This document shows, in pieces, positions 25,252-33,678 of a stretch of DNA of 64,000 nt. The stretch's first letter is position 1; each line of letters begins with the position of its first letter. Both the position numbers and the translations under genes were made by a program. Source of the stretch: Dethiosulfatarculus sandiegensis (GTDB lineage: Bacteria > Desulfobacterota > Desulfarculia > Desulfarculales > Desulfarculaceae); NCBI RefSeq assembly GCF_000931935.2, contig NZ_AZAC01000021.1, positions 1 through 64,000 on the forward strand, in the 5' to 3' direction. Below the pieces are notes generated by a model. That model had not been told where the DNA came from and ran no database searches. It saw only the letters and a list, made by a program, of their open reading frames with translations.

Positions 25252-27011
25252 CCTTGGCCCCCTGTCTTAAGCTGATCTTTGCCTGTGCCTGTTTCCCAGA
25301 CCCGGCGGGCGGATTCATTACCAACCAGCATGTAACCGCCCTTGACAGCCAAGACACTTAAGTCGGCTCCATTTTCCAGGCGGTCCCTTAGGGTGACCCT
25401 GGTAAAGGCAAAAAAGGGCTTGGCGCTTTGGGCCTTGTTTTTGAGTTTTTCCAGATCATCCACCCGAAACCGTTCCAGATCTTGATCCAGATAATAAAAC
25501 AAAGATGGCTTCCAAAGGCCATAGGTGACAACCCGGGCCTCATCCGGAATCAGCTTGACCGCTTGGCGGGCAAGCTGCCGGGAGGGGTCCTGCATCACAT
25601 TGGCCACGTTCGGCAAAAGACCTAGAATCAGGGTGGAGGAAAACAGCATCGCCCCCACGGCGATTCCGGCCACGCTAAAGGCGGGTTTTCCTTTTTTAAG
25701 CAGATACCAGCCTGAAAGGCAGATCAACACTCCGGCCATTCCGGCCAGAGGCCAGAATAAAAACAAGGGAGCAGCCTCGGGCAAAGCGTATTCACTGGAA
25801 TCAGGCCTGATCGAACCCAGAATCTGATCCCAGAACAAAGGCAGCCCAAAGGCAAGGGCCAGCATCACCACCAGCCAGATGGCGCTTACCAATATAAGGC
25901 CCCAGGAATAGATCGCCTTGGTGGCTTTTCCCATCTGGCCCGGAAAAACCCTTTTGGCCAGAAAGTGCCCGGCTAAAACTGCGGCAAAGGGGAAACCCGG
26001 CAGGATGTAATTGATCTGCTTGGTGGCGGCCAGGGAAAAGACAATCAAGACCCAGACCAGGCAGAGACCTGCGAAAAAGCGCAGCCTTTGCACTTGGTCC
26101 GCCTGTTTACCCGCCTTGAAATTCTTTACAAACCCTCCGCCTAAGTCAGCCAGCACCACGGACGAAAAAGGGAAAAGCCCCACCAGGAGCACAGGCAGGT
26201 AATACAAAAAACCGCCGCCATGTCCCAACAGAACCTCGGTAAAACGGTTAATGTTCTGAGCCACAAAAAAAGAACGCCAGAAGACCTCGCCGAGTTTCCA
26301 GAAAACCAGGCCGTACCAGGGGAGGTTTATGACCACAAAAATCAGGATGCCCCAATGAATGCGGCAGGCTTTCAGAATTTGCCAAAGCCGCCTTTGCCAA
26401 AGGGCATAAAAAAAACAAACCGGCAAAACCACAGCCGGAGCCACCGGGCCCTTGGTCAGAAAACCAAAACCCAGGGCAGTCCAGCCCAGCAGATAGAAAT
26501 TACGGGCTTTTAAGGGTTGTTCACCGCTTTCCACAGCCAGGTGGAAGCAGACCAGGGAAGCTGTGGTGAACAGGGTGAGCAGCATATCAGTCAGGCAGGC
26601 CCTGCCCACCAGTAAAAACAAGGGGGTGAATACCGCGGCCACACAGGTGAGCGTAGTCCAGGCAGGGTCTTTCTGAGTGCGTCTGACCAGCCAGGCGGCC
26701 AGCAGGAGAACCAAAAAGGCGCTTACGGCCGAGGGCAGCCTGGCCGCCATTTCGCCATCACCGAAAACCGCTCTGGAAGCGGCCATGGCCCAGAATACCA
26801 GAATGGGTTTTTCCAGATACAGCCTACCGTTTAGGGTGGGGACCACAAAATCCCCGCTCCTGAACATGGCAGACACACTGGCCGCATATTCACCCTCGTC
26901 CCGGTCGGTAAGGGCCATGCTCCCCAAGCAGGAAAACAAGACCGCCAGGCTCAGCACGAGGGCCAGAAGGCCCATCCATGTCCATTTTTTTTCAGACAGT
27001 CTGCTCTGCAC
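25248..27011 (-). CDS. Second ArnT/GT39-like membrane glycosyltransferase
   Basis: 587 residues, GTG start, about twelve membrane segments. The first loop has L-T-D-R-D-E-G-E-Y-A-A-S-V (about 34-46) and R-L-Y-L-E-K-P-I-L-V-F-W (about 63-74), the same layout as the adjacent ArnT-like protein, so the two are diverged paralogues. One could act on the 1-phosphate and the other on the 4'-phosphate of lipid A, or on core sugars; sequence does not decide. It overlaps the PAP2 gene by 20 nt. Confidence 0.83.
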   Translation of the reverse strand: MQSRLSEKKWTWMGLLALVLSLAVLFSCLGSMALTDRDEGEYAASVSAMFRSGDFVVPTLNGRLYLEKPILVFWAMAASRAVFGDGEMAARLPSAVSAFLVLLLAAWLVRRTQKDPAWTTLTCVAAVFTPLFLLVGRACLTDMLLTLFTTASLVCFHLAVESGEQPLKARNFYLLGWTALGFGFLTKGPVAPAVVLPVCFFYALWQRRLWQILKACRIHWGILIFVVINLPWYGLVFWKLGEVFWRSFFVAQNINRFTEVLLGHGGGFLYYLPVLLVGLFPFSSVVLADLGGGFVKNFKAGKQADQVQRLRFFAGLCLVWVLIVFSLAATKQINYILPGFPFAAVLAGHFLAKRVFPGQMGKATKAIYSWGLILVSAIWLVVMLALAFGLPLFWDQILGSIRPDSSEYALPEAAPLFLFWPLAGMAGVLICLSGWYLLKKGKPAFSVAGIAVGAMLFSSTLILGLLPNVANVMQDPSRQLARQAVKLIPDEARVVTYGLWKPSLFYYLDQDLERFRVDDLEKLKNKAQSAKPFFAFTRVTLRDRLENGADLSVLAVKGGYMLVGNESARRVWETGTGKDQLKTGGQG

Positions 27012-27624
27012 AATCGGATCCCTGAATCTTTTTTAACAGCCTAAAGCCAAGGGGCAGTCCAACTAAAATACCCAAGATGCTTCCCGCCACCACATCGCTC
27101 ACATGGTGGGCCGTACCGACCACCCGGCCCAGGGCAACCAGCAAACTGAGCAGATATAAATATGGCCGGGCCTTGGGGAAAACCACTCCCAGCAAGGCGG
27201 CCAAGGCAAAGCTGGTGGCAGAGTGGCCGGAAGGAAAGGAGTGAAAGTCACTATCCCAGATCGGGCCTTTGACATCCATGGGCAAAAGCCCGGTGCTGGG
27301 CCTGGGCCTTCCCACCAGATGCTTTACAACCTGGGTCAACACCCCGGATATAATAAAGGCCAAAACCCCGTAAAGGGCCACTGGTTTGGCCCACTTGCGG
27401 CCTCGCCTCAAACCCCAAAGGCAAAACACCAAAAGGGCGGGAATCTGCAAAGATCCCAACCCGGCGTAATGGGCGAATGTATCCAGGCAAAAGCCGAATC
27501 CTGTCTCATTCCAGGTGCGCACCCACTCAAGCACCGGTTCATCAATAGTCGAAGCTGCAAGCAGCAGAAGAAAACCAAGTGCAAAAGGCCATACCTTACG
27601 CACCGACCAGGCGGATTTAGGCAC
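26992..27624 (-). CDS. PAP2-family membrane phosphatase (LpxE/LpxF- or BacA-alternative type)
   Basis: 210 residues, GTG start, five to six transmembrane helices. The three PAP2 active-site motifs are K-H-L-V-G-R-P-R-P (about 99-107), P-S-G-H-S (about 132-136) and S-L-L-V-A-L-G-R-V-V-G-T-A-H-H-V-S-D (about 160-177). Enzymes of this fold remove phosphate from lipid A, phosphatidylglycerol phosphate or undecaprenyl diphosphate. Placement between msbA and the ArnT-like genes favours a lipid A phosphatase or recycling of the undecaprenyl carrier; neither is proven. Confidence 0.85.
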   Translation of the reverse strand: MPKSAWSVRKVWPFALGFLLLLAASTIDEPVLEWVRTWNETGFGFCLDTFAHYAGLGSLQIPALLVFCLWGLRRGRKWAKPVALYGVLAFIISGVLTQVVKHLVGRPRPSTGLLPMDVKGPIWDSDFHSFPSGHSATSFALAALLGVVFPKARPYLYLLSLLVALGRVVGTAHHVSDVVAGSILGILVGLPLGFRLLKKIQGSDCAEQTV

Positions 27625-29404
27625 CGACTGAAGCCTCCAGTCCCTGATCCACGGTGAACTGCATCTGATGCAGCTTGTGGTAATGCCCCTCGAGTTTCAA
27701 CAGATCATTGTGGTTGCCCTGCTCCACTATGCGGCCCCCTGCCAGCACCACTATGTTGTCGGCCCTCTGGATGGTGGACAGCCTGTGAGCCACCACAAAG
27801 GTGGTGCGGCCCTTCATCAGGTTTTCCAAGGCCTTTTGCACGAAGAGTTCACTTTCCGTATCCAGCGCGCTGGTGGCTTCATCCAGGATCAAAAGCGGCC
27901 TGTCGGCCAAAAGCGCCCTGGCAATGGAGAGCCTCTGACGCTGGCCGCCGCTTAAAAGCACCCCGCCCTCGCCAATAATCGTGTCAAACCCCTGAGGCAT
28001 TTCAGTTATAAAATCCATTGCATAAGCAGCTTCCGCCGCACGGCGGATCTCTTCACCACTGGCGTCGGGGCGGCCATAGGAGATATTCGCCCTTACCGTG
28101 TCGTTAAACAAAATAGTTTGCTGGGTTACAATGGCGATCTGGGAGCGCAGACTTTCAAGGGTCGCGTTTTTGATATCCACACCGTCAAAACAGATCGCCC
28201 CCTTGGTTGCCTCGTAGAACCTGGGCAAAAGATTCACCAGGGTGGTTTTACCTCCGCCCGAGGTTCCCACCAGGGCCAGGACATCACCCACCGGCACCTT
28301 GAGGTTTATATCGTTAAGAACATATTCACCTTTGCGATAAGCAAAGCATAACTCCTTAAACTCTATAGACTTCTGTAAGGGGTCCAGGGTTACGGCGTCG
28401 TGGTTGTCATGGATCTCCACCGGCTCATCCAGGATTTTGTACACCCTGACCGCGGCGGCCAGCCCGTTCTGCACGTCGTTGTTAAGCTGAGTGAGCTTTT
28501 TCACCGGTTCATAAAGCAGAATCAGGGCGGCTAAAAAGCTGAAAAAAGTTCCCGCAGTGGAATGGCCGTTTATAACACTGTATCCGCCGTAAAGAATGAT
28601 CCCGGCCACGCCAAGACCACCTAAAAACTCCATAAGGGGGCTTGATATGGCGCGCACCTTGACGTCTTTCATACGCAGGCCGAAAAGCCGCCAGGCATGT
28701 TTGCTGAAGCGGCTTATCTCATGTTCTTCCCTGCAAAAGCCTTTTACAATGCGGGCTCCGCTTATGGTCTCGTGCAAAAGCACACTCACATCGGCCATGG
28801 TTTCCTGGGAATGGGTGCTGATCTTGCGCAGCTTGCGGCCAAACTTGACGAGCGGCACGCTACACAAGGGGAAGACCGCCAGGGCAAAGATGGCCAAAAA
28901 CCAATCTCTGTAAAAAAGCACGCACAAAAGGCCGATAATGGTGAAAAGATCTTTAAGCACACCAGTGATAACGTTACTCACCGCACCCTGAATCTGGTTC
29001 ACATCGTTTGTAATGCGGCTCATCAACTCGCCGGTGGGGGTGCGGTCGTAGTAGCTTAAGGAAAGGCGCTGCAAATGGGAATAAAGCTCTATACGGTAAT
29101 CGGTGATAATGCGTTGTCCGACCCACTGCATGAGATAGGTCTGCCCGTAGGTGCAGAGTCCCTTGGCGGCATACAGAATGACCAGGGCCAAAGGCACCAT
29201 AAGCAGCATCTGCTCATCCTGGCGCAGAAAGATATCATCCAACACCGGTTTCACCACATAGGCCATGCCCGAAGTGGAGCCCGCCATGACCACCATCATG
29301 GCCATGGCCCAAAAGAGCTTGGTCCAATGTGGCTTTACCTTTTCCAGTAAAAGACGGTAAAGCTGGGCGTCGCCCACGGTCTGTTTCAATTGTTCAATCG
29401 CCAT
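27617..29404 (-). CDS. msbA: Lipid A export ABC transporter, ATPase plus permease
   Basis: 595 residues. An N-terminal six-helix ABC domain (to about 320) is fused to an ATPase: Walker A G-T-S-G-G-G-K-T-T-L near 384-393, the signature L-S-G-G-Q-R-Q-R-L near 488-496, and Walker B L-L-I-L-D-E-A-T-S near 510-518. It flips lipid A-core across the inner membrane. The ATG overlaps the lpxB end by 11 nt. Position directly after lpxB strongly supports MsbA rather than a generic half-transporter. Confidence 0.92.
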   Translation of the reverse strand: MAIEQLKQTVGDAQLYRLLLEKVKPHWTKLFWAMAMMVVMAGSTSGMAYVVKPVLDDIFLRQDEQMLLMVPLALVILYAAKGLCTYGQTYLMQWVGQRIITDYRIELYSHLQRLSLSYYDRTPTGELMSRITNDVNQIQGAVSNVITGVLKDLFTIIGLLCVLFYRDWFLAIFALAVFPLCSVPLVKFGRKLRKISTHSQETMADVSVLLHETISGARIVKGFCREEHEISRFSKHAWRLFGLRMKDVKVRAISSPLMEFLGGLGVAGIILYGGYSVINGHSTAGTFFSFLAALILLYEPVKKLTQLNNDVQNGLAAAVRVYKILDEPVEIHDNHDAVTLDPLQKSIEFKELCFAYRKGEYVLNDINLKVPVGDVLALVGTSGGGKTTLVNLLPRFYEATKGAICFDGVDIKNATLESLRSQIAIVTQQTILFNDTVRANISYGRPDASGEEIRRAAEAAYAMDFITEMPQGFDTIIGEGGVLLSGGQRQRLSIARALLADRPLLILDEATSALDTESELFVQKALENLMKGRTTFVVAHRLSTIQRADNIVVLAGGRIVEQGNHNDLLKLEGHYHKLHQMQFTVDQGLEASVGA

Positions 29405-30542
29405 ATTCCTCTATCATCTCTTTAGCAATAAGGGCAGTGGCCCGGCTGGCGCCGGGGCCTCCCATGCTAAGGCGTATCTCTTGTAAGCCCTCTTTCATTT
29501 CCTGTCTGGCCCGGCCGGGTTCAAGCAACTTGAGGGCCTCTTGAGCCAGATTCTCGCCGGTGGCCTCCGCCTGAATCAGTTCCCGGACCACCTCCCTGCC
29601 CGCCACCAGGTTGGGCATGGCAATGAACTCCACCTTTACCAGGCTTTTGGCCAGGAAATAATTAATCCACCCTGTTTTGTACACCACAACAAAGGGAGTT
29701 CCAACCAGGGCCGCCTCAAGAGTGGCTGTTCCCGAGGCAACTAAAAGCACCTTGGTCTTTTCCATGACCATCCGGGACTTGCCCGGCAAAATGGTGAGCC
29801 CTTCTGGAGCCTTATCCAGATACGGCTCGAGTGCCCTGGTCTTGAGCCCGGGCGCAAGCGGTAAAACAAAGCATAGTTCAGGCCTTTTTTGGCGCATTAT
29901 CCTGGCGGCCTCAAACATCACCGGCAATATCCTGGTGATCTCCGAATGCCTGCTGCCCGGCAATATGCCCACCGGCAGGCAGTTGTCGGGCAGGGGCCAG
30001 AAATCTGTTTCCGAGCGGTGGGGCTCTGCCTGGTCCAAAAGAGGATGCCCCACAAAATCAGACCTCAATTCAGGGGCCAGCTCGGACATGAATTTTTCCT
30101 CAAAGGGAAAAATAGCCGCCAGGCGATTAACAAACCCAGCCATATCCTTGGCTCTTTTACGACGCCAGGCCCAGACCTGGGGACAGACATAGTAAAGGAC
30201 CTTGATTCCCAGCTTGGCCGCCGCCTTGCCCAGGCGAAAATTGAAATCCGGAAAATCTATCAGAATCAAAAGATCCGGCCTGGTTTGGGCCAGATGACGC
30301 TTCATTTCCCGCAAGGTGCGTAAAATTAGCCCCAACTTGGGCAGCACCTCTACAATCCCCACCAGGGCCAGTTCCTCGGAGCGCTGGACCATCTCCACCC
30401 CGGCACCAGCCATGGCCTGCCCCCCCATGCCGCTGAGCCTGATTCCCGGGACTTCCCGCTTTAGGGCAAGGGCCAGTTTAGCGCCCAGAAAATCCCCGGA
30501 AGCCTCTCCGGCCACCAGGACCACATGGGAAGGTTTTTCCAC
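29394..30542 (-). CDS. lpxB: Lipid-A-disaccharide synthase
   Basis: 382 residues, GTG start, GT19 family. It joins lipid X and UDP-2,3-diacylglucosamine. Diagnostic segments are V-A-G-E-A-S-G-D-F-L-G-A (about 10-21), Y-Y-V-C-P-Q-V-W-A-W-R (about 117-127), I-F-P-F-E (about 145-149) and the late S-G-T-A-T-L-E-A-A-L (about 271-280). It is separated from the Gfo/Idh/MocA gene by 2 nt and overlaps msbA. It acts as a peripheral inner-membrane enzyme. Confidence 0.96.
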   Translation of the reverse strand: MEKPSHVVLVAGEASGDFLGAKLALALKREVPGIRLSGMGGQAMAGAGVEMVQRSEELALVGIVEVLPKLGLILRTLREMKRHLAQTRPDLLILIDFPDFNFRLGKAAAKLGIKVLYYVCPQVWAWRRKRAKDMAGFVNRLAAIFPFEEKFMSELAPELRSDFVGHPLLDQAEPHRSETDFWPLPDNCLPVGILPGSRHSEITRILPVMFEAARIMRQKRPELCFVLPLAPGLKTRALEPYLDKAPEGLTILPGKSRMVMEKTKVLLVASGTATLEAALVGTPFVVVYKTGWINYFLAKSLVKVEFIAMPNLVAGREVVRELIQAEATGENLAQEALKLLEPGRARQEMKEGLQEIRLSMGGPGASRATALIAKEMIEEYGD

Positions 30543-30544
30543 CG

Positions 30545-31558
30545 TTACTCCTCACCCTCGGAGCCTGTCCCCACCCATTTGCGGGAAGACTCTATAAGGG
30601 ACTGAAAATCTGGCCTGTCGGTGGGCATGCATTTCTGCACCGCCAGGGCGCAGGCAAGAGCCCTTCTGCCGCTTTCGCCTGAGACCCTGGGCTGAACCCT
30701 TTTACTCACGCAATTGATAAAGGACTTAAGCTCTTTATCCAGGGGGTCGGCCTTGCCGAAACGGGGGCGGTCGGCCTTGACCTTGGGTTTTTTACCGGGT
30801 TTGTACTCAACTCCGTTTACAGCCAGAAGTTTTCTGGACTTGAAATCCAGATGCAGATAGCTGTCCGGCTGGAAAACCCTCATCTTGCGCTCATCTTTCA
30901 GCGCCAGGCGGCTGGCCGTCACATTGGCCACGCAACCGCCGGGGAACTCGATCCTGGTGTTCACAATATCCGCGTGCTTACCCAGGACCGGCACTCCCAC
31001 GGCGCGGATTTCGCTGGGCTCCTCACCCACCAAGGCCAAAATGATATCCAGATCGTGAATCATCAGGTCCAGGGCCACATCCACATCAGTGGCTCTGGCC
31101 TTGAAAGGCGCAATGCGGTTGCATTCAATAAACAACGGTTTATGAACCCGATCAAAGAGCTCTTCCACTGCGGGGTTAAAGCGCTCCAGATGCCCCACCT
31201 GCAGGATCAGGTCTTTTTCACGAGCGATCCTGACCAGTTCGTCGGCCTCTTCCAGGGTGGTGGTCATGGGCTTTTCGCAGATAACGTCCTTACCCGCTTT
31301 GAGAAAGTCCAAGGCCACCTGATGGTGATACACAGTGGGCACAACCACGCTGACGGCCTGGACCTGATCTATGACCCGGGTGTGGTCCGTGTACCAGGGC
31401 ACCCCGAATTTGGCGGCCACTTTTTCCGCCTGCTCAGGGTCATTGTCAACCACGGCCACCAGCTCGGCCTGCTTCATCGCAGCCAGCTTCTCGGCGTGGA
31501 ATTTGCCCAGGTAGCCAACTCCCACCACAGCGGCTTTAACTGGTCGTATTTCTTCCAT
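30545..31558 (-). CDS. Gfo/Idh/MocA family oxidoreductase
   Basis: 337 residues from ATG 31558 (AGGA eight nt upstream); a longer reading would run into lpxI. The Rossmann motif V-V-G-V-G-Y-L-G-K-F-H is near 10-20 and the family motif C-E-K-P-M near 93-97. These enzymes oxidise or reduce sugars with NAD(P). Its fixed place between lpxI and lpxB suggests work on a lipid A precursor; GnnA, which prepares 3-amino-3-deoxy UDP-GlcNAc, belongs to this family, but no GnnB transaminase is adjacent. Substrate unknown. Confidence 0.85.
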   Translation of the reverse strand: MEEIRPVKAAVVGVGYLGKFHAEKLAAMKQAELVAVVDNDPEQAEKVAAKFGVPWYTDHTRVIDQVQAVSVVVPTVYHHQVALDFLKAGKDVICEKPMTTTLEEADELVRIAREKDLILQVGHLERFNPAVEELFDRVHKPLFIECNRIAPFKARATDVDVALDLMIHDLDIILALVGEEPSEIRAVGVPVLGKHADIVNTRIEFPGGCVANVTASRLALKDERKMRVFQPDSYLHLDFKSRKLLAVNGVEYKPGKKPKVKADRPRFGKADPLDKELKSFINCVSKRVQPRVSGESGRRALACALAVQKCMPTDRPDFQSLIESSRKWVGTGSEGEE

Positions 31559-31568
31559 GGATATTTTC

Positions 31569-32381
31569 CTAAGAATGGGCCAACACGCAAATGTCGGCAT
31601 TGTCTGCAATTCTGACCATTTCCTCACGATCAAAAACCAAAGTCGATCCGGGCTCGATAACCAGGCAGGTGGCTCCCGCCTGTTTCATGGTTTCTATGGT
31701 CGCAGAACCCACACTGGGCAGATCAAATCGCATATCTTGAATGGGCTTCAGGCGCTTGACCACCACTCCACCCTGTTTATGAGTCAACTCACCCGCCCTT
31801 TTTATACAGGCGTCGGTGCCTTCCACCGCCTCCACAGCCACGGTCACCTTCCTGTGCACCACCACGCATTGGCCAATATCCAGACTACCCAACTCCCCGG
31901 CCAGTTGCCAGCCCACCTGAAGGTCTTCCTCTTCTTCGGGATTGGGGCCTCTTTGGGTGTAAACACCGGCTGAGGCCAGGAGTTCGGGCACCAGCTCATG
32001 GCTGGCCAAAACCGAGATGCCTTCATCCTCCAAGACCTTGCAAAAGGTGCGCAGGATGCCGTCATCAGCCATATGGCGCAGTTTATTCAAAAGAGTCATG
32101 GCCTTAAAATCCGGCCTTACATCTTTGAACATGCGGGTCTTTTTGACCCCGCCGCACATCACGGCCCTGGTGGCGCCGCTCTGTTTCAGGGCCTTGATCA
32201 ACTTACCCAGTTGACCAAGCCGGACCCAGGTGATCTCATCCACCTCTGCGGCCAATTCAGCAAGGGTCTCCCCCTTGTGAGCCACGGCAACCACCTTAAG
32301 GCCCTTTTTCTTGGCCGCCCGGGCAAAAAGCAGGGGAAACTGCCCCTGCCCGGCGATAATGCCTATGGTTGACTCGGGCAT
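31569..32381 (-). CDS. lpxI: UDP-2,3-diacylglucosamine pyrophosphatase, LpxI type
   Basis: 270 residues. It hydrolyses UDP-2,3-diacylglucosamine to lipid X and UMP and replaces LpxH in many non-gamma Proteobacteria. Family marks are I-G-I-I-A-G-Q-G-Q-F-P (about 6-16), M-C-G-G-V-K-K (about 75-81), R-F-D-L-P-S-V-G (about 216-223) and I-E-P-G (about 241-244), where an Asp/Glu-rich site holds metal. The gene lies between lpxA (3 nt) and the Gfo gene (10 nt). Confidence 0.93.
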   Translation of the reverse strand: MPESTIGIIAGQGQFPLLFARAAKKKGLKVVAVAHKGETLAELAAEVDEITWVRLGQLGKLIKALKQSGATRAVMCGGVKKTRMFKDVRPDFKAMTLLNKLRHMADDGILRTFCKVLEDEGISVLASHELVPELLASAGVYTQRGPNPEEEEDLQVGWQLAGELGSLDIGQCVVVHRKVTVAVEAVEGTDACIKRAGELTHKQGGVVVKRLKPIQDMRFDLPSVGSATIETMKQAGATCLVIEPGSTLVFDREEMVRIADNADICVLAHS

Positions 32382-32384
32382 GGT

Positions 32385-33158
32385 CTAACGAGCCACCCCC
32401 CTGGTAGAAGCTTGAATAAACTCCAAAAAGTGACGAACTTCCGGCAGATCTTCCACTTCTTCCCGCACCTTGGGCAAGGCCTCTTTCAAGGTGACATGGG
32501 AACGGAATATAATGCGATAGGCCAGTTTCAAGGCCTTTATAGTCTCATCTGAGAATCCGGCCCGCTTAAGGCCTATCTGGTTCAGGCCATGGGTTTTGGC
32601 GCGATTGCCTTCGCAAAGGGTGTAAGGAGGCAGATCCTGGGCCACTCCGCTCATGCCGCCCACAAAACAATAGCTGCCGATGCGGGTGAACTGATGCACG
32701 GCGGTGAGGCCACCGATTGCGCAGTTGCTTTCCAGGATGCAATGACCGCCCAAGTTGGCCGAGTTGGCCATGATCACATTATTGCCGAGCTGACAATCAT
32801 GCGCCACATGGCTGTAGGCCATTAAAAGGCAGTTGTCGCCAACCCTGGTGATGCCGCCGCCTTCACCCGTACCCCGGTTTACGGTGACGAATTCCCGGAT
32901 CATTACATTTGCGCCAACCTCCAGCCGGGTGGATTCTCCCCCGTACTTGAGATCCTGGGGGTCCGTGCCCAGGGAGGCAAAGGGCCAAATGCGGGTCCCC
33001 GCACCGATTTTGGCATCCTGTTGAATGTTCACATGATGATCAATTCTGCAATCAGGGCCTATCTCAACCTGCGGGCCAATGTAGGAGTAGGCCCCTATCT
33101 GAGCAGTCTCATCCACTTGGGCCTTGGGATCCACCATTGCGGTGGGATGTATACTCAT
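32385..33158 (-). CDS. lpxA: UDP-N-acetylglucosamine O-acyltransferase
   Basis: 257 residues made of about ten left-handed beta-helix hexapeptide repeats (I-G-x-x-x-x style) followed by a helical C-terminal domain from about 190. It adds the 3-hydroxyacyl chain to UDP-GlcNAc, the first step of lipid A synthesis. The M-A-Y-S-H-V-A-H-D-C motif (about 113-122) holds the catalytic His. G-G-L-T-A-V-H-Q-F (about 148-156) is also diagnostic. It starts M-S-I-H-P-T-A and has normal length. Confidence 0.96.
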   Translation of the reverse strand: MSIHPTAMVDPKAQVDETAQIGAYSYIGPQVEIGPDCRIDHHVNIQQDAKIGAGTRIWPFASLGTDPQDLKYGGESTRLEVGANVMIREFVTVNRGTGEGGGITRVGDNCLLMAYSHVAHDCQLGNNVIMANSANLGGHCILESNCAIGGLTAVHQFTRIGSYCFVGGMSGVAQDLPPYTLCEGNRAKTHGLNQIGLKRAGFSDETIKALKLAYRIIFRSHVTLKEALPKVREEVEDLPEVRHFLEFIQASTRGVAR

Positions 33159-33220
33159 GAGGTTTTCTTTCCTCGGTTTTCTATTTTTCCTGAGAGCCGG
33201 TGCCTTTATAAGTCCTGTTT

Positions 33221-33667
33221 TTATTTACCGGAAGTGACAGCCGCGGTCAGGTCCGCTTGAGCGGCGAGCTGGCCGTCGACCATTGCTTTGCCGGACATCT
33301 TCCAGGCCCTGGCCGAGCGATGCACATTGGTGACCTCTAAAATCAACTGATCACCAGGCACAACCGGCCTGCGGAACTTGACTTTATCAATGGACATGAA
33401 AAGTATTATTTTACCACGCACGTCAGGCAGGGACTGATACGCCATTACCCCACCGGTCTGGGCCATGGCCTCTATGATCAAAACCCCCGGCATAACCGGC
33501 AGATCAGGAAAATGGCCCTGGAAGAAATGCTCTCCGTAGGTCACATTCTTAAGTCCCTTGATGCGTTTCCCCTTTTCCAACTCAAGGATGCGGTCCACCA
33601 ATAGAAATGGGTACCTATGGGGAAGAAATGTCATAATTTCCTGCAGATCAAAAACCTGTTCGGCCAT
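33221..33667 (-). CDS. fabZ: 3-hydroxyacyl-[acyl-carrier-protein] dehydratase
   Basis: 148 residues. A hot-dog fold dehydratase of fatty acid synthesis. The active-site His is in [13 protein letters not shown] (about 50-62) and the Glu in L-I-I-E-A-M-A-Q (about 63-70). [13 protein letters not shown] (about 15-27) is the family N-terminus. The lpxD-fabZ-lpxA order is the usual one and links hydroxyacyl-ACP supply to lipid A. Confidence 0.96.
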   Translation of the reverse strand: MAEQVFDLQEIMTFLPHRYPFLLVDRILELEKGKRIKGLKNVTYGEHFFQGHFPDLPVMPGVLIIEAMAQTGGVMAYQSLPDVRGKIILFMSIDKVKFRRPVVPGDQLILEVTNVHRSARAWKMSGKAMVDGQLAAQADLTAAVTSGK

Positions 33668-33678
33668 GAACCGCTCCT

